This document shows, one piece after another, positions 7,982 through 18,001 of a stretch of DNA of 64,000 nt (position 1 is its first letter; each line of letters begins with the position of its first letter). A model generated the notes under the pieces. It ran no database searches. It saw nothing but the letters and a program-made list of their open reading frames with translations, and was not told the origin of the DNA. Location: the NCBI GenBank assembly GCA_016789905.1, contig JAEUQC010000128.1, positions 62,001 through 126,000 of the forward strand. The letters run 5' to 3'. Position numbers and translations under genes: made by a program. This DNA is from Bryobacterales bacterium. Lineage in GTDB: Bacteria; Acidobacteriota; Terriglobia; Bryobacterales; Bryobacteraceae.

Positions 7982-8737
7982 ATGCCTTGTTCTGACTTTG
8001 CCGCTTCCATTGCCGATACGCTCACCGGCACCGCCTCCGCCCCGGAGCGCGCCCGCGCGGAGGCCCACCTGGCCGAATGCCCCGCCTGCCGCGCCAACGC
8101 CGCGCTGTGGGACGCGCTCGGCGAGTTGCCGGTGGCCGCCCCTTCCCCAGCGCTGCGGACCAGTTTCCAACAACGCCTGCGCCCCGCGCCCGCCCAGCCC
8201 CGCTGGCCCTGGCTTGCCGTCGCCGCGGCCGCCGCAATCGCCGCCTTCAGTTTTCTTGCCGGGCGCTACACGGCCCCTTCCCTCCCCAGCGCCGATATCG
8301 CCAGTCTGCGCGGCGAAGTACGCAACCTCCGCGAGGTCGTCGCGTTATCACTGCTCGATCAACAATCGGCCAGCGAACGATTACGCGGCATCCGCTACAG
8401 CACCGCGCTGGAAGCCACCGGCCCGGAGGTGGTGGATGCGCTCGCCCGCACCCTCAGCAACGACACAAGCGTCGACGTCCGCCTGGCTGCCGCCGAAGCG
8501 CTGCGCCGGTTTCCGCTTTCACCCAATGTCACCGATTCGGCCTGGCGCCTGCTCGATAGCGATGATTCACCACTCGTCCAGGTCGCCGTCATCGACCTCC
8601 TCGCCAGCCGAAAGGACCCCGCCATCCGCGCCCGCCTGATGGCTCTTCAAACCCACCGGGATCTCGACAAGAACGTTCGCGATTACCTCCAAGCGCTGCT
8701 CTCAAATCAACGCCAACAAGGAAATCCATACCAATGA
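7982..8737 (+). CDS. Membrane-anchored anti-sigma factor with zinc-finger and HEAT-repeat sensor
   Basis: A 251-residue partner of the upstream sigma factor. Residues 1-45 carry the ZAS zinc-finger motif His-x3-Cys-x2-Cys (HLAECPACRA). One membrane segment follows (WPWLAVAAAAAIAAFSFLAG), then a Ser-rich coiled stretch and a C-terminal periplasmic part with HEAT-like repeats (VDALARTLSNDTSVDVRLAAAEALRRF; PLVQVAVIDLLASRKDPAIRARL). The ZAS domain would hold the sigma factor at the membrane; the HEAT domain could bind an envelope protein and release it. Its stop overlaps the next gene as ATGA. A HEAT domain on an anti-sigma factor is uncommon. Confidence 0.85.
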   Translation: MPCSDFAASIADTLTGTASAPERARAEAHLAECPACRANAALWDALGELPVAAPSPALRTSFQQRLRPAPAQPRWPWLAVAAAAAIAAFSFLAGRYTAPSLPSADIASLRGEVRNLREVVALSLLDQQSASERLRGIRYSTALEATGPEVVDALARTLSNDTSVDVRLAAAEALRRFPLSPNVTDSAWRLLDSDDSPLVQVAVIDLLASRKDPAIRARLMALQTHRDLDKNVRDYLQALLSNQRQQGNPYQ

Positions 8738-9591
8738 AATACTCTCTTTTACTGCTCGCCGCGGCCGCTCTCTGGTCCGCGGAAGAGTCCACCCGTACGA
8801 TCGAAAAGAGCTTCCCGCTCACCGGCAATGAGCGGCGAGTCCAGATCTGCACCCTTAGCGGCTCCATTCATGTGACCGCGTCCGATAGCAACGAGGTCCG
8901 CTTTTCCGTTCGGGAGCGCATCGCCGCGCCCACCCGCGAACGCCTGGAAGAACTCAAAAAGGAAACCGACGTCGTCTTCGCTCAGGAACCTGGAACGGTT
9001 CGTGCCGGAGTAAAGGGCCCGTGGTCGGCCACCGAGTGTGGCGCCCGCGGCGGCCAGTCCCGCAAGGAAGACCGTCGCCGTTGGAACTGGGACGAAACGC
9101 GCGTCGAACACGAGTTCACGGTCTCCGTCCCGCGGGATGCCCGCATCGAACTGCAATCCGTGAACGGCGGTGTTCACGCCACCGGCACCACTGGCCGCTA
9201 TAGCCTCAGCACCGTGAACGGCTCCATCCGCATGAACGATGTGGAAGGTTCCGGCGACGTGAAGACAGTGAACGGTTCCGTGCAGGCCGTCTACAGCAGG
9301 AACCCGAACGCCGATACCGTCTTCCGCACCGTGAACGGCAAACTCGATCTATATTTCCAGCCCTCGCTCAGCGCCGATTTCAAGGTGAAAACCGTGAACG
9401 GCAAGGCCTACACCGATTTTGATATGACCTCCATCCCCAGCAATTCCACTTCGGAAGCAAAAGGGATGAAGGTAATCCATCGCCGTGGCACGTCGGGAGA
9501 TTTGCGCGCCGGCAATGGCGGCCCTAAGATTGTCGCGGAGACCGTCAACGGCTCCATCCTCATTCACTCTCTGGCGAAGGGACGGCCGTAA
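8734..9591 (+). CDS. Exported DUF4097-type beta-helix protein with VNG turns (first copy)
   Basis: A 285-residue protein with signal peptide MKYSLLLLAAAALWSAEE. The body is a repetitive beta structure in which each rung ends in an Asn-Gly turn. SVNGG, TVNGS (twice), TVNGK (twice) and a final TVNGS occur at roughly 17-50-residue intervals, plus a variant LSGS rung near the N-terminus. This pattern is typical of the DUF4097 'putative adhesin' family, predicted to fold as a right-handed beta-helix outside the cytoplasmic membrane. It overlaps the anti-sigma gene by four bases and is followed by a paralogue one base after its stop, so all four genes form one transcript. Function not established. 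Confidence 0.82.
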   Translation: MKYSLLLLAAAALWSAEESTRTIEKSFPLTGNERRVQICTLSGSIHVTASDSNEVRFSVRERIAAPTRERLEELKKETDVVFAQEPGTVRAGVKGPWSATECGARGGQSRKEDRRRWNWDETRVEHEFTVSVPRDARIELQSVNGGVHATGTTGRYSLSTVNGSIRMNDVEGSGDVKTVNGSVQAVYSRNPNADTVFRTVNGKLDLYFQPSLSADFKVKTVNGKAYTDFDMTSIPSNSTSEAKGMKVIHRRGTSGDLRAGNGGPKIVAETVNGSILIHSLAKGRP

Positions 9592-9592
9592 C

Positions 9593-10360
9593 ATGCGCTG
9601 CCTGCTCCTTCTGCTCGCGCTCCCACTCTGCGCCGAGCGAATCAACGTGCCTTTGCGAGACCCCGCCCGCCCCGCGCTGGTGAAGGTCTCCACCGTCAAC
9701 GGCTCCATCAAAATCAAAGCCCACACCGGCAAAGACGTGATCGTCGACCTCGACGACAGCCCTCCCCGCACCCAGCCCGCGCCAAACGGCATGAAGCAGA
9801 TTCTCTCCGGCGGTGGCGGCGTGAACGTGGAAGAGGAAAACAACGTCGTCACCATCAAGTCCCCCCACGGCAACAACTCCTACTTGGTGTTGGTGCCGGA
9901 GACAAGTTCCGTTCACATTCGGTCCGTCAATGCGAAAGAACTCCGCGTGGAAGGCGTCGAAGGGGAAATCAATGCCGACACCGTCAACGGCTCCATCCTC
10001 ATCGTCGACGCCGCCGGCCCCGTCGTTGCTCACTCGCTCAACGGCCGCCTCACCGCCAACATGAAACAGGTGCCTTCCGGCAAGCCCATGTCGTTCAGCA
10101 CCATGAACGGCCAGATTGACCTTACGCTCCCCGCCACTGCCAAGGCCGACCTGCGCATCAACAACCAGCGCGGCGAAACCTTTAGCGACTTCGACGTCCA
10201 GGTTGCCACCAGCGTCAAGCGCACCGAATCCGGCCGGGACAAAGGTCCCAAGTACAAACTGGATCTGGAACATACCGTGACGGCGCAAATCAATGGCGGC
10301 GGGCCGGAAATCTCCATGCGCAGCATGAACGGCAGAATCTACATCCGCAAAGCGCAGTAG
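9593..10360 (+). CDS. Exported DUF4097-type beta-helix protein with NG turns (second copy)
   Basis: A 255-residue paralogue of the upstream protein, with signal peptide MRCLLLLLALPLCAERINV. Rungs end in STVNGS, DTVNGS, HSLNGR, STMNGQ and SMNGR. The middle region keeps the strand pattern VTIKSPHGNNSYLVLVPETSSVHIRSVNAKELRVEGVEGEI. The start at 9593 is chosen because the signal peptide begins there, one base beyond the previous stop; the longer frame runs into the preceding gene. The two copies have diverged strongly outside the NG rungs, so the duplication is old or they are co-evolved partners. Confidence 0.8.
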   Translation: MRCLLLLLALPLCAERINVPLRDPARPALVKVSTVNGSIKIKAHTGKDVIVDLDDSPPRTQPAPNGMKQILSGGGGVNVEEENNVVTIKSPHGNNSYLVLVPETSSVHIRSVNAKELRVEGVEGEINADTVNGSILIVDAAGPVVAHSLNGRLTANMKQVPSGKPMSFSTMNGQIDLTLPATAKADLRINNQRGETFSDFDVQVATSVKRTESGRDKGPKYKLDLEHTVTAQINGGGPEISMRSMNGRIYIRKAQ

Positions 10361-10433
10361 CGCACCGTCCGCATCCGCACACCCGTCCCGCTTTCGGACA
10401 CCGCCGCGCCTCCAACCTCATGATTCCATAACC

Positions 10434-11846
<1,413 letters not shown>

Positions 11847-11847
11847 C

Positions 11848-13191
11848 ATGGAGCACAAGGAGCGGATCTCCCACGAACGCCGCACGCAGTTGCTGGCTCT
11901 CGCCGCGGGACTCCCCTCCGTCATCTTCTCCGCCTTTATCCTCTGCACGGGCGACTATCCGCCCAAGGTCCTCTGGACCGCAGGCCTCATTCTCGGCGGT
12001 TCCTGGCTCGGCTTCTCCGCCGCCGTTCGTGACCGTGTCGCCAACCCGCTGCGCACCATCGCCAACCTGCTTGAAGCCATGCGCGAAGGCGATTATTCCA
12101 TCCGTGCCCGCGGCGCCACCGGCGATGATGCGCTCTCCGACGTCATGCAGCAGGTGAATGCAATGGGCGCCACACTTCGCTCGCAGCGCCTCGGCGCCAT
12201 GGAGGCCACCACGCTCCTGCGAAAAGTAATGGAAGAAATCGACGTCGCCATCTTCGCCTTCGATGAATCGCAGAAGCTGAAACTGCTCAACCGGGCCGCG
12301 GAACGCCTCCTCGCCCTCCCCGCCGAACGCGCCATCGATCGCCACGCCGCCCAACTCGACCTCGCTTCCTTCCTCACCGGCGACGACTCCCGCACCGTCC
12401 AGCGGGCATTCCCCGGAGGCTTCGGCCGCTGGGGCATCACCCGGGCTTCCTTCCGCGAAGGCGGCCTCCCGCACCACTTACTCGTCATTACCGATTTAAC
12501 CCGCCCGCTCCGCGAAGAGGAACTCCAGGCATGGCAGCGGCTGGTCCGCGTCCTCGGCCACGAACTCAACAATTCACTTACCCCTATCAAATCCATCGCC
12601 GGCAGCCTGGAAACCATCCTCAAAAAGGACCCGCTCCCCGCCGACTGGCACGACGACATGACCCGCGGACTCAGTATCATCGGCAGCCGCGCCGAATCCC
12701 TGGCGCGCTTCATCGGCGCCTATGCAAAGCTCGCGCGCCTTCCCCGCCCCGTCCTCGCTCCTTTGCCCATTGCCCCTGTGCTGCAACGAACCGCCCGCAT
12801 GGAGACCCGCGTCCCGGTCACTGTCGAACCCGGCCCCGATCTCGTCATCCAGGCCGATTCCGACCAATTAGAACAAGTAATTATTAATCTGCTGCGTAAC
12901 GCCGCCGACGCGATGGATACAAACCGGGGGACAATTGTTGTAAGATGGCGCTTCGAACGTTGGCAGTTAGTCATCGATATCGAAGACGATGGTCCGGGAC
13001 TGGCCGCCACTGCGAATCTATTCGTGCCCTTCTTCACTACAAAGCCCGGCGGTTCAGGTATTGGCCTCGTGTTGTGCCGCCAAATCGTCGAGGCACATGG
13101 CGGCACTTTGTCGCTAACCAATCGGGACGGGGCGCGGGGCTGTCTGGCGCGGCTCCTGCTTCCCTGCAACCCATCGCCCGAATCGCACTGA
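11848..13191 (+). CDS. NtrY-like membrane sensor histidine kinase
   Basis: A 447-residue kinase, probably the partner of the NtrC-type regulator. Two membrane segments near the N-terminus (LLALAAGLPSVIFSAFILCTG; VLWTAGLILGGSWLGFSAAV) are followed by a HAMP-like segment (ANPLRTIANLLEAMREGDYSIRA) and a PAS-like region (IDVAIFAFDESQKLKLLNRAAERLL). The HisKA site is LGHELNNSLTPIKSIAGSLE with the phospho-acceptor His. The HATPase domain has NLLRNAADAMD, DIEDDGPGL and FFTTKPGGSGIGLVLC. HELNNSLTPI is the NtrY/NtrB-type box. Start at 11848, one base after the regulator stop. The periplasmic loop is very short, so the signal is probably cytoplasmic or in the membrane. Confidence 0.92.
   Translation: MEHKERISHERRTQLLALAAGLPSVIFSAFILCTGDYPPKVLWTAGLILGGSWLGFSAAVRDRVANPLRTIANLLEAMREGDYSIRARGATGDDALSDVMQQVNAMGATLRSQRLGAMEATTLLRKVMEEIDVAIFAFDESQKLKLLNRAAERLLALPAERAIDRHAAQLDLASFLTGDDSRTVQRAFPGGFGRWGITRASFREGGLPHHLLVITDLTRPLREEELQAWQRLVRVLGHELNNSLTPIKSIAGSLETILKKDPLPADWHDDMTRGLSIIGSRAESLARFIGAYAKLARLPRPVLAPLPIAPVLQRTARMETRVPVTVEPGPDLVIQADSDQLEQVIINLLRNAADAMDTNRGTIVVRWRFERWQLVIDIEDDGPGLAATANLFVPFFTTKPGGSGIGLVLCRQIVEAHGGTLSLTNRDGARGCLARLLLPCNPSPESH
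13145..13160 (+). promoter_or_regulatory. Candidate sigma-54 (-24/-12) promoter ahead of the TonB receptor
   Basis: TGGCGCG, four bases, CTGCT: the GG and GC dinucleotides are spaced as in the sigma-54 consensus TGGCACG-N4-TTGCW, with two mismatches. It lies inside the 3' end of the kinase gene and would give a leader of about 37 bases to the receptor ATG at 13208. In a GC-rich genome chance matches are frequent, so this is a hypothesis supported mainly by the adjacent NtrC-type activator. Confidence 0.3.
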
Positions 13192-13207
13192 TTCATTAGG
13201 AGACCCG

Positions 13208-16200
13208 ATGCGCCCGGTCACAACTTGGCTTCCTATTCTTTTCGCTCCCCTGGTCCTGTTCTCCCAATCAAAAACCACCGCCAGCCTTCGCGGTGTCGCG
13301 GAAGACGCGAGCCAGGCGAGAGTTTCCCAGGCCAGTGTCGTCGTTATCAACAACGCTACCAATGCCCGCTTCGAAACCGTCACCGGTAAGGATGGCGCCT
13401 ACCTCCTCCCCTTCGTTACTCCCGGCGCCTACACCGTGGAGGTCGCCAAACAGGGTTTCGCGCCCTGGAAGCGCCGTGGCCTCGAACTCACCGTCGGCCA
13501 GGAAGCCACCCTCGATATCCGTCTCGAAATCGCCAGTGCCCAACTCGAAATTGCCGTCTCCGCCGAAGCGCCCCTAATCGAGTCCCAGCGCACCCAGCAG
13601 TCCAATACCCTCACTCAGGATTCCGTCCGCAATCTACCCATCAACCGCCGCGACTATCTCACTTTTTCCCTCCTCGCCCCCGGCGTCGCCGATTCCAAAG
13701 CCCTCGCCGATTCCAACAGCTTCCGCGTCAAACAAACCCCCGATTCCGGCCTTTCCTTCTACGGCAGCAACGGCCGCGGCAATAGCGTCAATGTCGACGG
13801 CGGCGAAGCAAACGATCCCGGCGGCGGCGTTCGCCCCACCGTCAGCCAGGAGGCCGTTCAGGAGTTCCAGGTCAACCGGTCCAACTACTCCGCCGAACAC
13901 GGCTCCGCCCGCGGCGGCGTCATCAACATCGTCACCCGCTCCGGCTCCAATCAACTCCACGGCTCCGCCTTCGCCTTCTTCCGCCATCAGTCGCTCGACG
14001 CCACCGATCCCTTCGCCGTCGCCCTCGATGGCAACACCCTCCGCCGCGTCAAGCCGGACTCCAACCGCCAGCAATTCGGCGCCACCATCGGCGGCCCCAT
14101 CGTCAAGGACAAAACGTTCTACTTCCTCTCCTACGAACGCCTTCGTAGACGGGAGAACCGCACCGTCCCCGTGCTCACGGACCTCTCCATCTTCGGCCCC
14201 ACCCGGGAGCAGGAGGCAATCCTCCAGCGCCTGCCCGCCGCCGCCGCCGCCCAACTGCGCACCACGCTTTCCACCCCCGCCGCCACGCAGGAAATGTTCC
14301 GTCGCAACTCCGGCATCTTTCCTTTCCGCACCGACGATCACAAAGGCCTGCTCCGCCTCGACCATCGCTTCAGCGACAAGGATTCCGGCAGCTTCCGTTA
14401 CAACGCCACCAACCTGTTCGACTCCAACGAAGGCGTCGGCGCCCTCGTCGGCCAGTCCCGCGGATTCATTCAGGAGGCTCGCGATCACAACCTTCTCCTC
14501 AACTGGGTTCATTCCTTCTCCGCCAGCGCCGTCAACGAATTCCGCGCGCAGTTCAACCATTCCGTGCTTATCACCGCCAGCACCGATCCCTTCGGCCCCT
14601 CGCTCGATATCGCCGGCTTCGGCAGCTTCAATCGCGATCGGTACCTGCCTGCCACCACGCTCTCCCGCCGCAACGAAATCGCCGACAACGTCAGCATTTT
14701 CCGCGGCAAACACGCCTTCAAATTCGGCGGCAACGTGCTCATCCGCAACATCACCCAGGATTCAGCAACCTTCATGAGCGGACGCTTCACCTTCGGCACC
14801 CTGCCCGGCGCCCTGGTCAACGCCGCCCTCGCCTCCACCACCATCAACTCGCTCCAGGCCTTCAACCTCGGCCTCGCCCAAAGCTATCAGCAGGGTTTCG
14901 GTGACCCCATCGTTCGCGCCACCTACCCGCTCTATTCCCTCTACGCCCAGGATACCTGGACCCCCGTCAACAGCCTCACCCTCAACTACGGCATCCGTTA
15001 TGAACGTGACAATCGCCTCGCCCCGCTGCCCACCGACACCAACAACATCGCCCCGCGCTTCGGCTTCAGTTGGGCCCCCGGCAAGGATCGCCGCACCACC
15101 ATTCGCGGCGGCTACGGCATCTTCTATACTCCCATCGACTTCCAGATCGATTACGTCGTCAAAGCCCTCAATGAAATCGACGGCCGCCGCCAGATCGCCC
15201 AGGTCCTGACGGTCCTCAACGCCGCCACTCCCACCGCCGTCAACGGTCCCATCAACATCTTTTCCACCCTCCGCGCCCAGGGCGTCATCGGCATCCCCAC
15301 CCCCACGCGCTCCATCACCGCCGCCGACCTCCGCCAGTTCGGCATCAACGTCAGCCAAACCGGCCCACGCCCTCCGCTCACCGTTCTCTTCCGCCCCGCC
15401 CCAGATTACGTCAACGGCTACGCCCAGCAGCTTAGCTTCGGCGTGGAGCGAGAGGTCGCGAAAAACCTCGCCGTCTCCCTCAGCTACGTCGGTGTCCGCG
15501 GCCTCCACCTCACCACTTCCCGCGACATCAACCTCCTCCCCGCGCCCGTCAATCCCGCCAAAGGCATTCGCGATTGGGGCCCCTTCGCTGCCAATCCCAC
15601 CGGCGTCGGCTTCTTCGTCAATCCGCTGGTATTCCAGGAAAACCTCTACGAATCCTCCGCCACCAGCGATTATCACGGCATGATGTTCGAAGCAACGCGC
15701 CGCTTCAGCGCCCGCGCCACCCTGCATTTCAACTACACCTTCGCCAAAGCCATCGACGAAACCACAGATTTCAACTCGGATTTCCAACCCAACGATCAAA
15801 CCAGCCGCCGGGCCGAACGCGCCCTCTCCAGCTTCGATCAGCGCCACAAGGCCGTCGCCTACGCCGTGCTTCAAACACCGGAAAACGCCAACAAGCTTTG
15901 GGCCGATACGCTTTTCACGCCCATCTTCCGCTACTCTAGCGCCCGCCCCTTCAATTTGCTTGCCGGCACCGAACTCAACAACGACCGGCATAACACCACA
16001 GACCGGCCCTTCTTCGCCGGCCGCAACACCGGCATCGGCCCATCTTTCGCCGCCTTCGATATGCGCGTCTCCCGCCGCTTCTCCGCCGGCGAGAACAGAA
16101 AAATCGAACTCATGGCCGAAGCGTTCAACCTGTTCAACAACCTGAACTACACCTCGGTCAATAACGTCGTCGGCAACATCTCCGGCCCGTTCAATCTCCG

Positions 16201-16294
16201 CGGCCGCGACGACCGCGGCCCTAGCGAGCCCCTCGGCTTTACCTCCGCCGCCGATCCCCGCCGCGTACAGCTCGGTGTGCGATTCTCGTTTTAA
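13208..16294 (+). CDS. TonB-dependent receptor, Oar-like, with N-terminal carboxypeptidase-regulatory domain
   Basis: A 1028-residue outer-membrane transporter. It has a signal peptide (MRPVTTWLPILFAPLVLFSQ), then a carboxypeptidase-D regulatory-like fold (SLRGVAEDASQARVSQASVVVIN...YLLPFVTPGAYTVEVAKQGF...LEIA) and a plug region (LPINRRDYLTFSLLAPGVAD; GLSFYGSNGRGNSVNVDGG). A long barrel follows with repeated strand/loop pattern (TPVNSLTLNYGIRYERDNR; APRFGFSWAPGKDRRTTIRGGYGIFYT), ending VQLGVRFSF with the terminal Phe. AGGAG stands upstream of the ATG. Acidobacteria carry many such proteins, thought to import oligosaccharides or peptides; the substrate is unknown. The amidohydrolase start overlaps its stop by one base. 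Confidence 0.92.
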   Translation: MRPVTTWLPILFAPLVLFSQSKTTASLRGVAEDASQARVSQASVVVINNATNARFETVTGKDGAYLLPFVTPGAYTVEVAKQGFAPWKRRGLELTVGQEATLDIRLEIASAQLEIAVSAEAPLIESQRTQQSNTLTQDSVRNLPINRRDYLTFSLLAPGVADSKALADSNSFRVKQTPDSGLSFYGSNGRGNSVNVDGGEANDPGGGVRPTVSQEAVQEFQVNRSNYSAEHGSARGGVINIVTRSGSNQLHGSAFAFFRHQSLDATDPFAVALDGNTLRRVKPDSNRQQFGATIGGPIVKDKTFYFLSYERLRRRENRTVPVLTDLSIFGPTREQEAILQRLPAAAAAQLRTTLSTPAATQEMFRRNSGIFPFRTDDHKGLLRLDHRFSDKDSGSFRYNATNLFDSNEGVGALVGQSRGFIQEARDHNLLLNWVHSFSASAVNEFRAQFNHSVLITASTDPFGPSLDIAGFGSFNRDRYLPATTLSRRNEIADNVSIFRGKHAFKFGGNVLIRNITQDSATFMSGRFTFGTLPGALVNAALASTTINSLQAFNLGLAQSYQQGFGDPIVRATYPLYSLYAQDTWTPVNSLTLNYGIRYERDNRLAPLPTDTNNIAPRFGFSWAPGKDRRTTIRGGYGIFYTPIDFQIDYVVKALNEIDGRRQIAQVLTVLNAATPTAVNGPINIFSTLRAQGVIGIPTPTRSITAADLRQFGINVSQTGPRPPLTVLFRPAPDYVNGYAQQLSFGVEREVAKNLAVSLSYVGVRGLHLTTSRDINLLPAPVNPAKGIRDWGPFAANPTGVGFFVNPLVFQENLYESSATSDYHGMMFEATRRFSARATLHFNYTFAKAIDETTDFNSDFQPNDQTSRRAERALSSFDQRHKAVAYAVLQTPENANKLWADTLFTPIFRYSSARPFNLLAGTELNNDRHNTTDRPFFAGRNTGIGPSFAAFDMRVSRRFSAGENRKIELMAEAFNLFNNLNYTSVNNVVGNISGPFNLRGRDDRGPSEPLGFTSAADPRRVQLGVRFSF

Positions 16295-17922
16295 TGCGCT
16301 TCTTCCTCGTCTTTGCCTGCTGCCTTTACGCCGATGATCTCTGGCTCCGCAACGGCAAAGTATGGACCGCCGATCCAGCCCGGCCCTGGGCGCAGTCAAT
16401 CTTGATCAAAGGCGACGCCATCGTCGCCGTCGGCACCGACGCCGAAATCGCCAAACTCGCCGCCAGCGCCCGTCCAATCGACCTCGCCAAGCGCCTCACC
16501 ATCCCCGGCTTCAACGACGCCCATCTCCACTTCCTCGGCGGTTCGCTCGGCCTTTCGCAAATCGATCTCACCGGCATCTGCACCCTGGAAACCATCCAGG
16601 CCGAAATCAAACGCTTTGCCGCCGCCCATCCAAACGACAAGTGGGTCACCGGCCGCGGCTGGGAATATCTCTGCTTCCCAGGCGGGCGCCTCCCCGCCAG
16701 GGCGGACCTCGACGCCATCATCCCCGATCGTCCCGTCTACCTCAGTGCCTACGACGGCCACACCGCCTGGGTCAATTCCAAGGCCCTCCAACTGGCCGGA
16801 ATCACCAGGGAAACGAAATACTCCGGCTACGGCGAAATCGTCAGGGATTCCAAAACCGGCGAACCCGCCGGCGCGTTGAAAGAAGGCGCCATGTCGCTCG
16901 TCCGGCGCCTGCTTCCCGTCCCCGGAACGCCCGAAAAGTTGCGTGCCCTGGAGTCCGGCCTCCGCCTGGCCGCCTCGCTCGGCATCACGTCCATTCAAAA
17001 CGCCAATGGTTCGCTCGACGAACTCGCGCTCTACGAGGAACTCGAACGCCAGCGGAAGCTTACCCTTCGCGCCACCTTCGCCATGTCCATTGGCCCTATG
17101 GAACCGGAAGCCACGCTCGCTGAATTCGCCGCGCTTCGCCGCAAATACAACGGCCCGCTCATCAGCGCTGGCGCCATCAAAATCATGATGGACGGCGTTA
17201 TCGAGTCCTACACCGCCGCCATGCTCGATCCCTACACCAACCGCCCCGCAACCAGCGGCAGCGCGGCCTGGACGCCCGAACAGTTCGCCAAAACCGTATC
17301 CATCGCCGATAAGCTCGGCCTCCAGATATTCACCCACGCCATCGGCGATCGTGCCGTCCGCATGGCCCTCGACGGCTACGCCAACCTCCCCGCCACCAGC
17401 CGCCATCGCATTGAGCACATCGAAACCATCCACCCATCCGACCTGCCCCGCTTCGCCGCCCTCGGCGTGCTCCCCTCCATGCAGCCCATCCATGCCGACC
17501 CGGCCACCATCGAAGTATGGTCCGCCGCCATCGGCCCTGTGCGAACCCAGCGCGGCTTCGCCTGGCACAGTCTCGAAAAGGCTGGCGCCCGCCTGGTCTT
17601 CTCCAGCGATTGGCCGGCCTCCATCTCTGTCAATCCCATTCGCGGCATCCACAACGCCGTCAATCGCCGCACCACCACCGGCCTTCCCCCGCAGGGCTGG
17701 ATTCCCGCCGAACGCGTCAGCGTCGATACCGCTCTCCGCGCCTACACCGTCAATAGCGCCTACGCCTCCCGCGAAGAGCACCGCAAAGGCTCCATCCGCC
17801 CCGGCCTCCTCGCCGACATCGTTGTTCTCGATCAGGACCTTTTCACCGTCCCCCCCATGGACATCCACCGCGCCAAAGTGGCCCTCACCGTCTTCAATGG
17901 CCGCGTTCTCTACCAGAAGTGA
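16294..17922 (+). CDS. Exported amidohydrolase, YtcJ-like (Amidohydro_3)
   Basis: A 542-residue metal-dependent hydrolase. It starts with a short hydrophobic stretch (MRFFLVFACCLYA) that may be a signal peptide. The metal-binding HxH appears in GFNDAHLHFLGG, further ligands in HAIGDRAVRMALDG and HRIEHIETI, and the catalytic Asp region in FSSDWPASI. YtcJ-like proteins share this layout and a beta-sandwich formed by N- and C-terminal strands (LWLRNGKVWTAD; ADIVVLDQDLFTV). The start overlaps the receptor stop (TAATG), so translation is coupled. The pair may take up and cleave an amide-containing nutrient, which is inference. Confidence 0.88.
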   Translation: MRFFLVFACCLYADDLWLRNGKVWTADPARPWAQSILIKGDAIVAVGTDAEIAKLAASARPIDLAKRLTIPGFNDAHLHFLGGSLGLSQIDLTGICTLETIQAEIKRFAAAHPNDKWVTGRGWEYLCFPGGRLPARADLDAIIPDRPVYLSAYDGHTAWVNSKALQLAGITRETKYSGYGEIVRDSKTGEPAGALKEGAMSLVRRLLPVPGTPEKLRALESGLRLAASLGITSIQNANGSLDELALYEELERQRKLTLRATFAMSIGPMEPEATLAEFAALRRKYNGPLISAGAIKIMMDGVIESYTAAMLDPYTNRPATSGSAAWTPEQFAKTVSIADKLGLQIFTHAIGDRAVRMALDGYANLPATSRHRIEHIETIHPSDLPRFAALGVLPSMQPIHADPATIEVWSAAIGPVRTQRGFAWHSLEKAGARLVFSSDWPASISVNPIRGIHNAVNRRTTTGLPPQGWIPAERVSVDTALRAYTVNSAYASREEHRKGSIRPGLLADIVVLDQDLFTVPPMDIHRAKVALTVFNGRVLYQK

Positions 17923-17944
17923 AACATTTCCATGCAAAAATGTT
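17923..17944. other. AT-rich inverted repeat in the amidohydrolase-tolQ gap
   Basis: Perfect 7-bp arms, AACATTT and AAATGTT, around an 8-base loop, beginning directly at the amidohydrolase stop in otherwise GC-rich DNA. There is no T-run, so it is a weak terminator at best. The remaining bases to tolQ contain TAAAAT at 17978-17983, a possible -10 element, but no convincing -35. Confidence 0.35.
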
Positions 17945-18001
17945 AACCACCCGGCTTTCCCGCCCCTTCGCGCGTCTTAAAATGGGAACTTGGAGAGTTT
18001 G

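Noticed and set aside
14762..16399. 545-residue frame on the minus strand opposite the TonB receptor
   Set aside because: Composition is Gly/Ala/Asp/Glu-rich as expected from a GC-rich shadow frame; no family motif; the plus strand encodes a clear receptor over the same bases.
16396..17937. 513-residue minus-strand frame opposite the amidohydrolase
   Set aside because: Shadow of the amidohydrolase; no recognisable domain, no ribosome-binding site.
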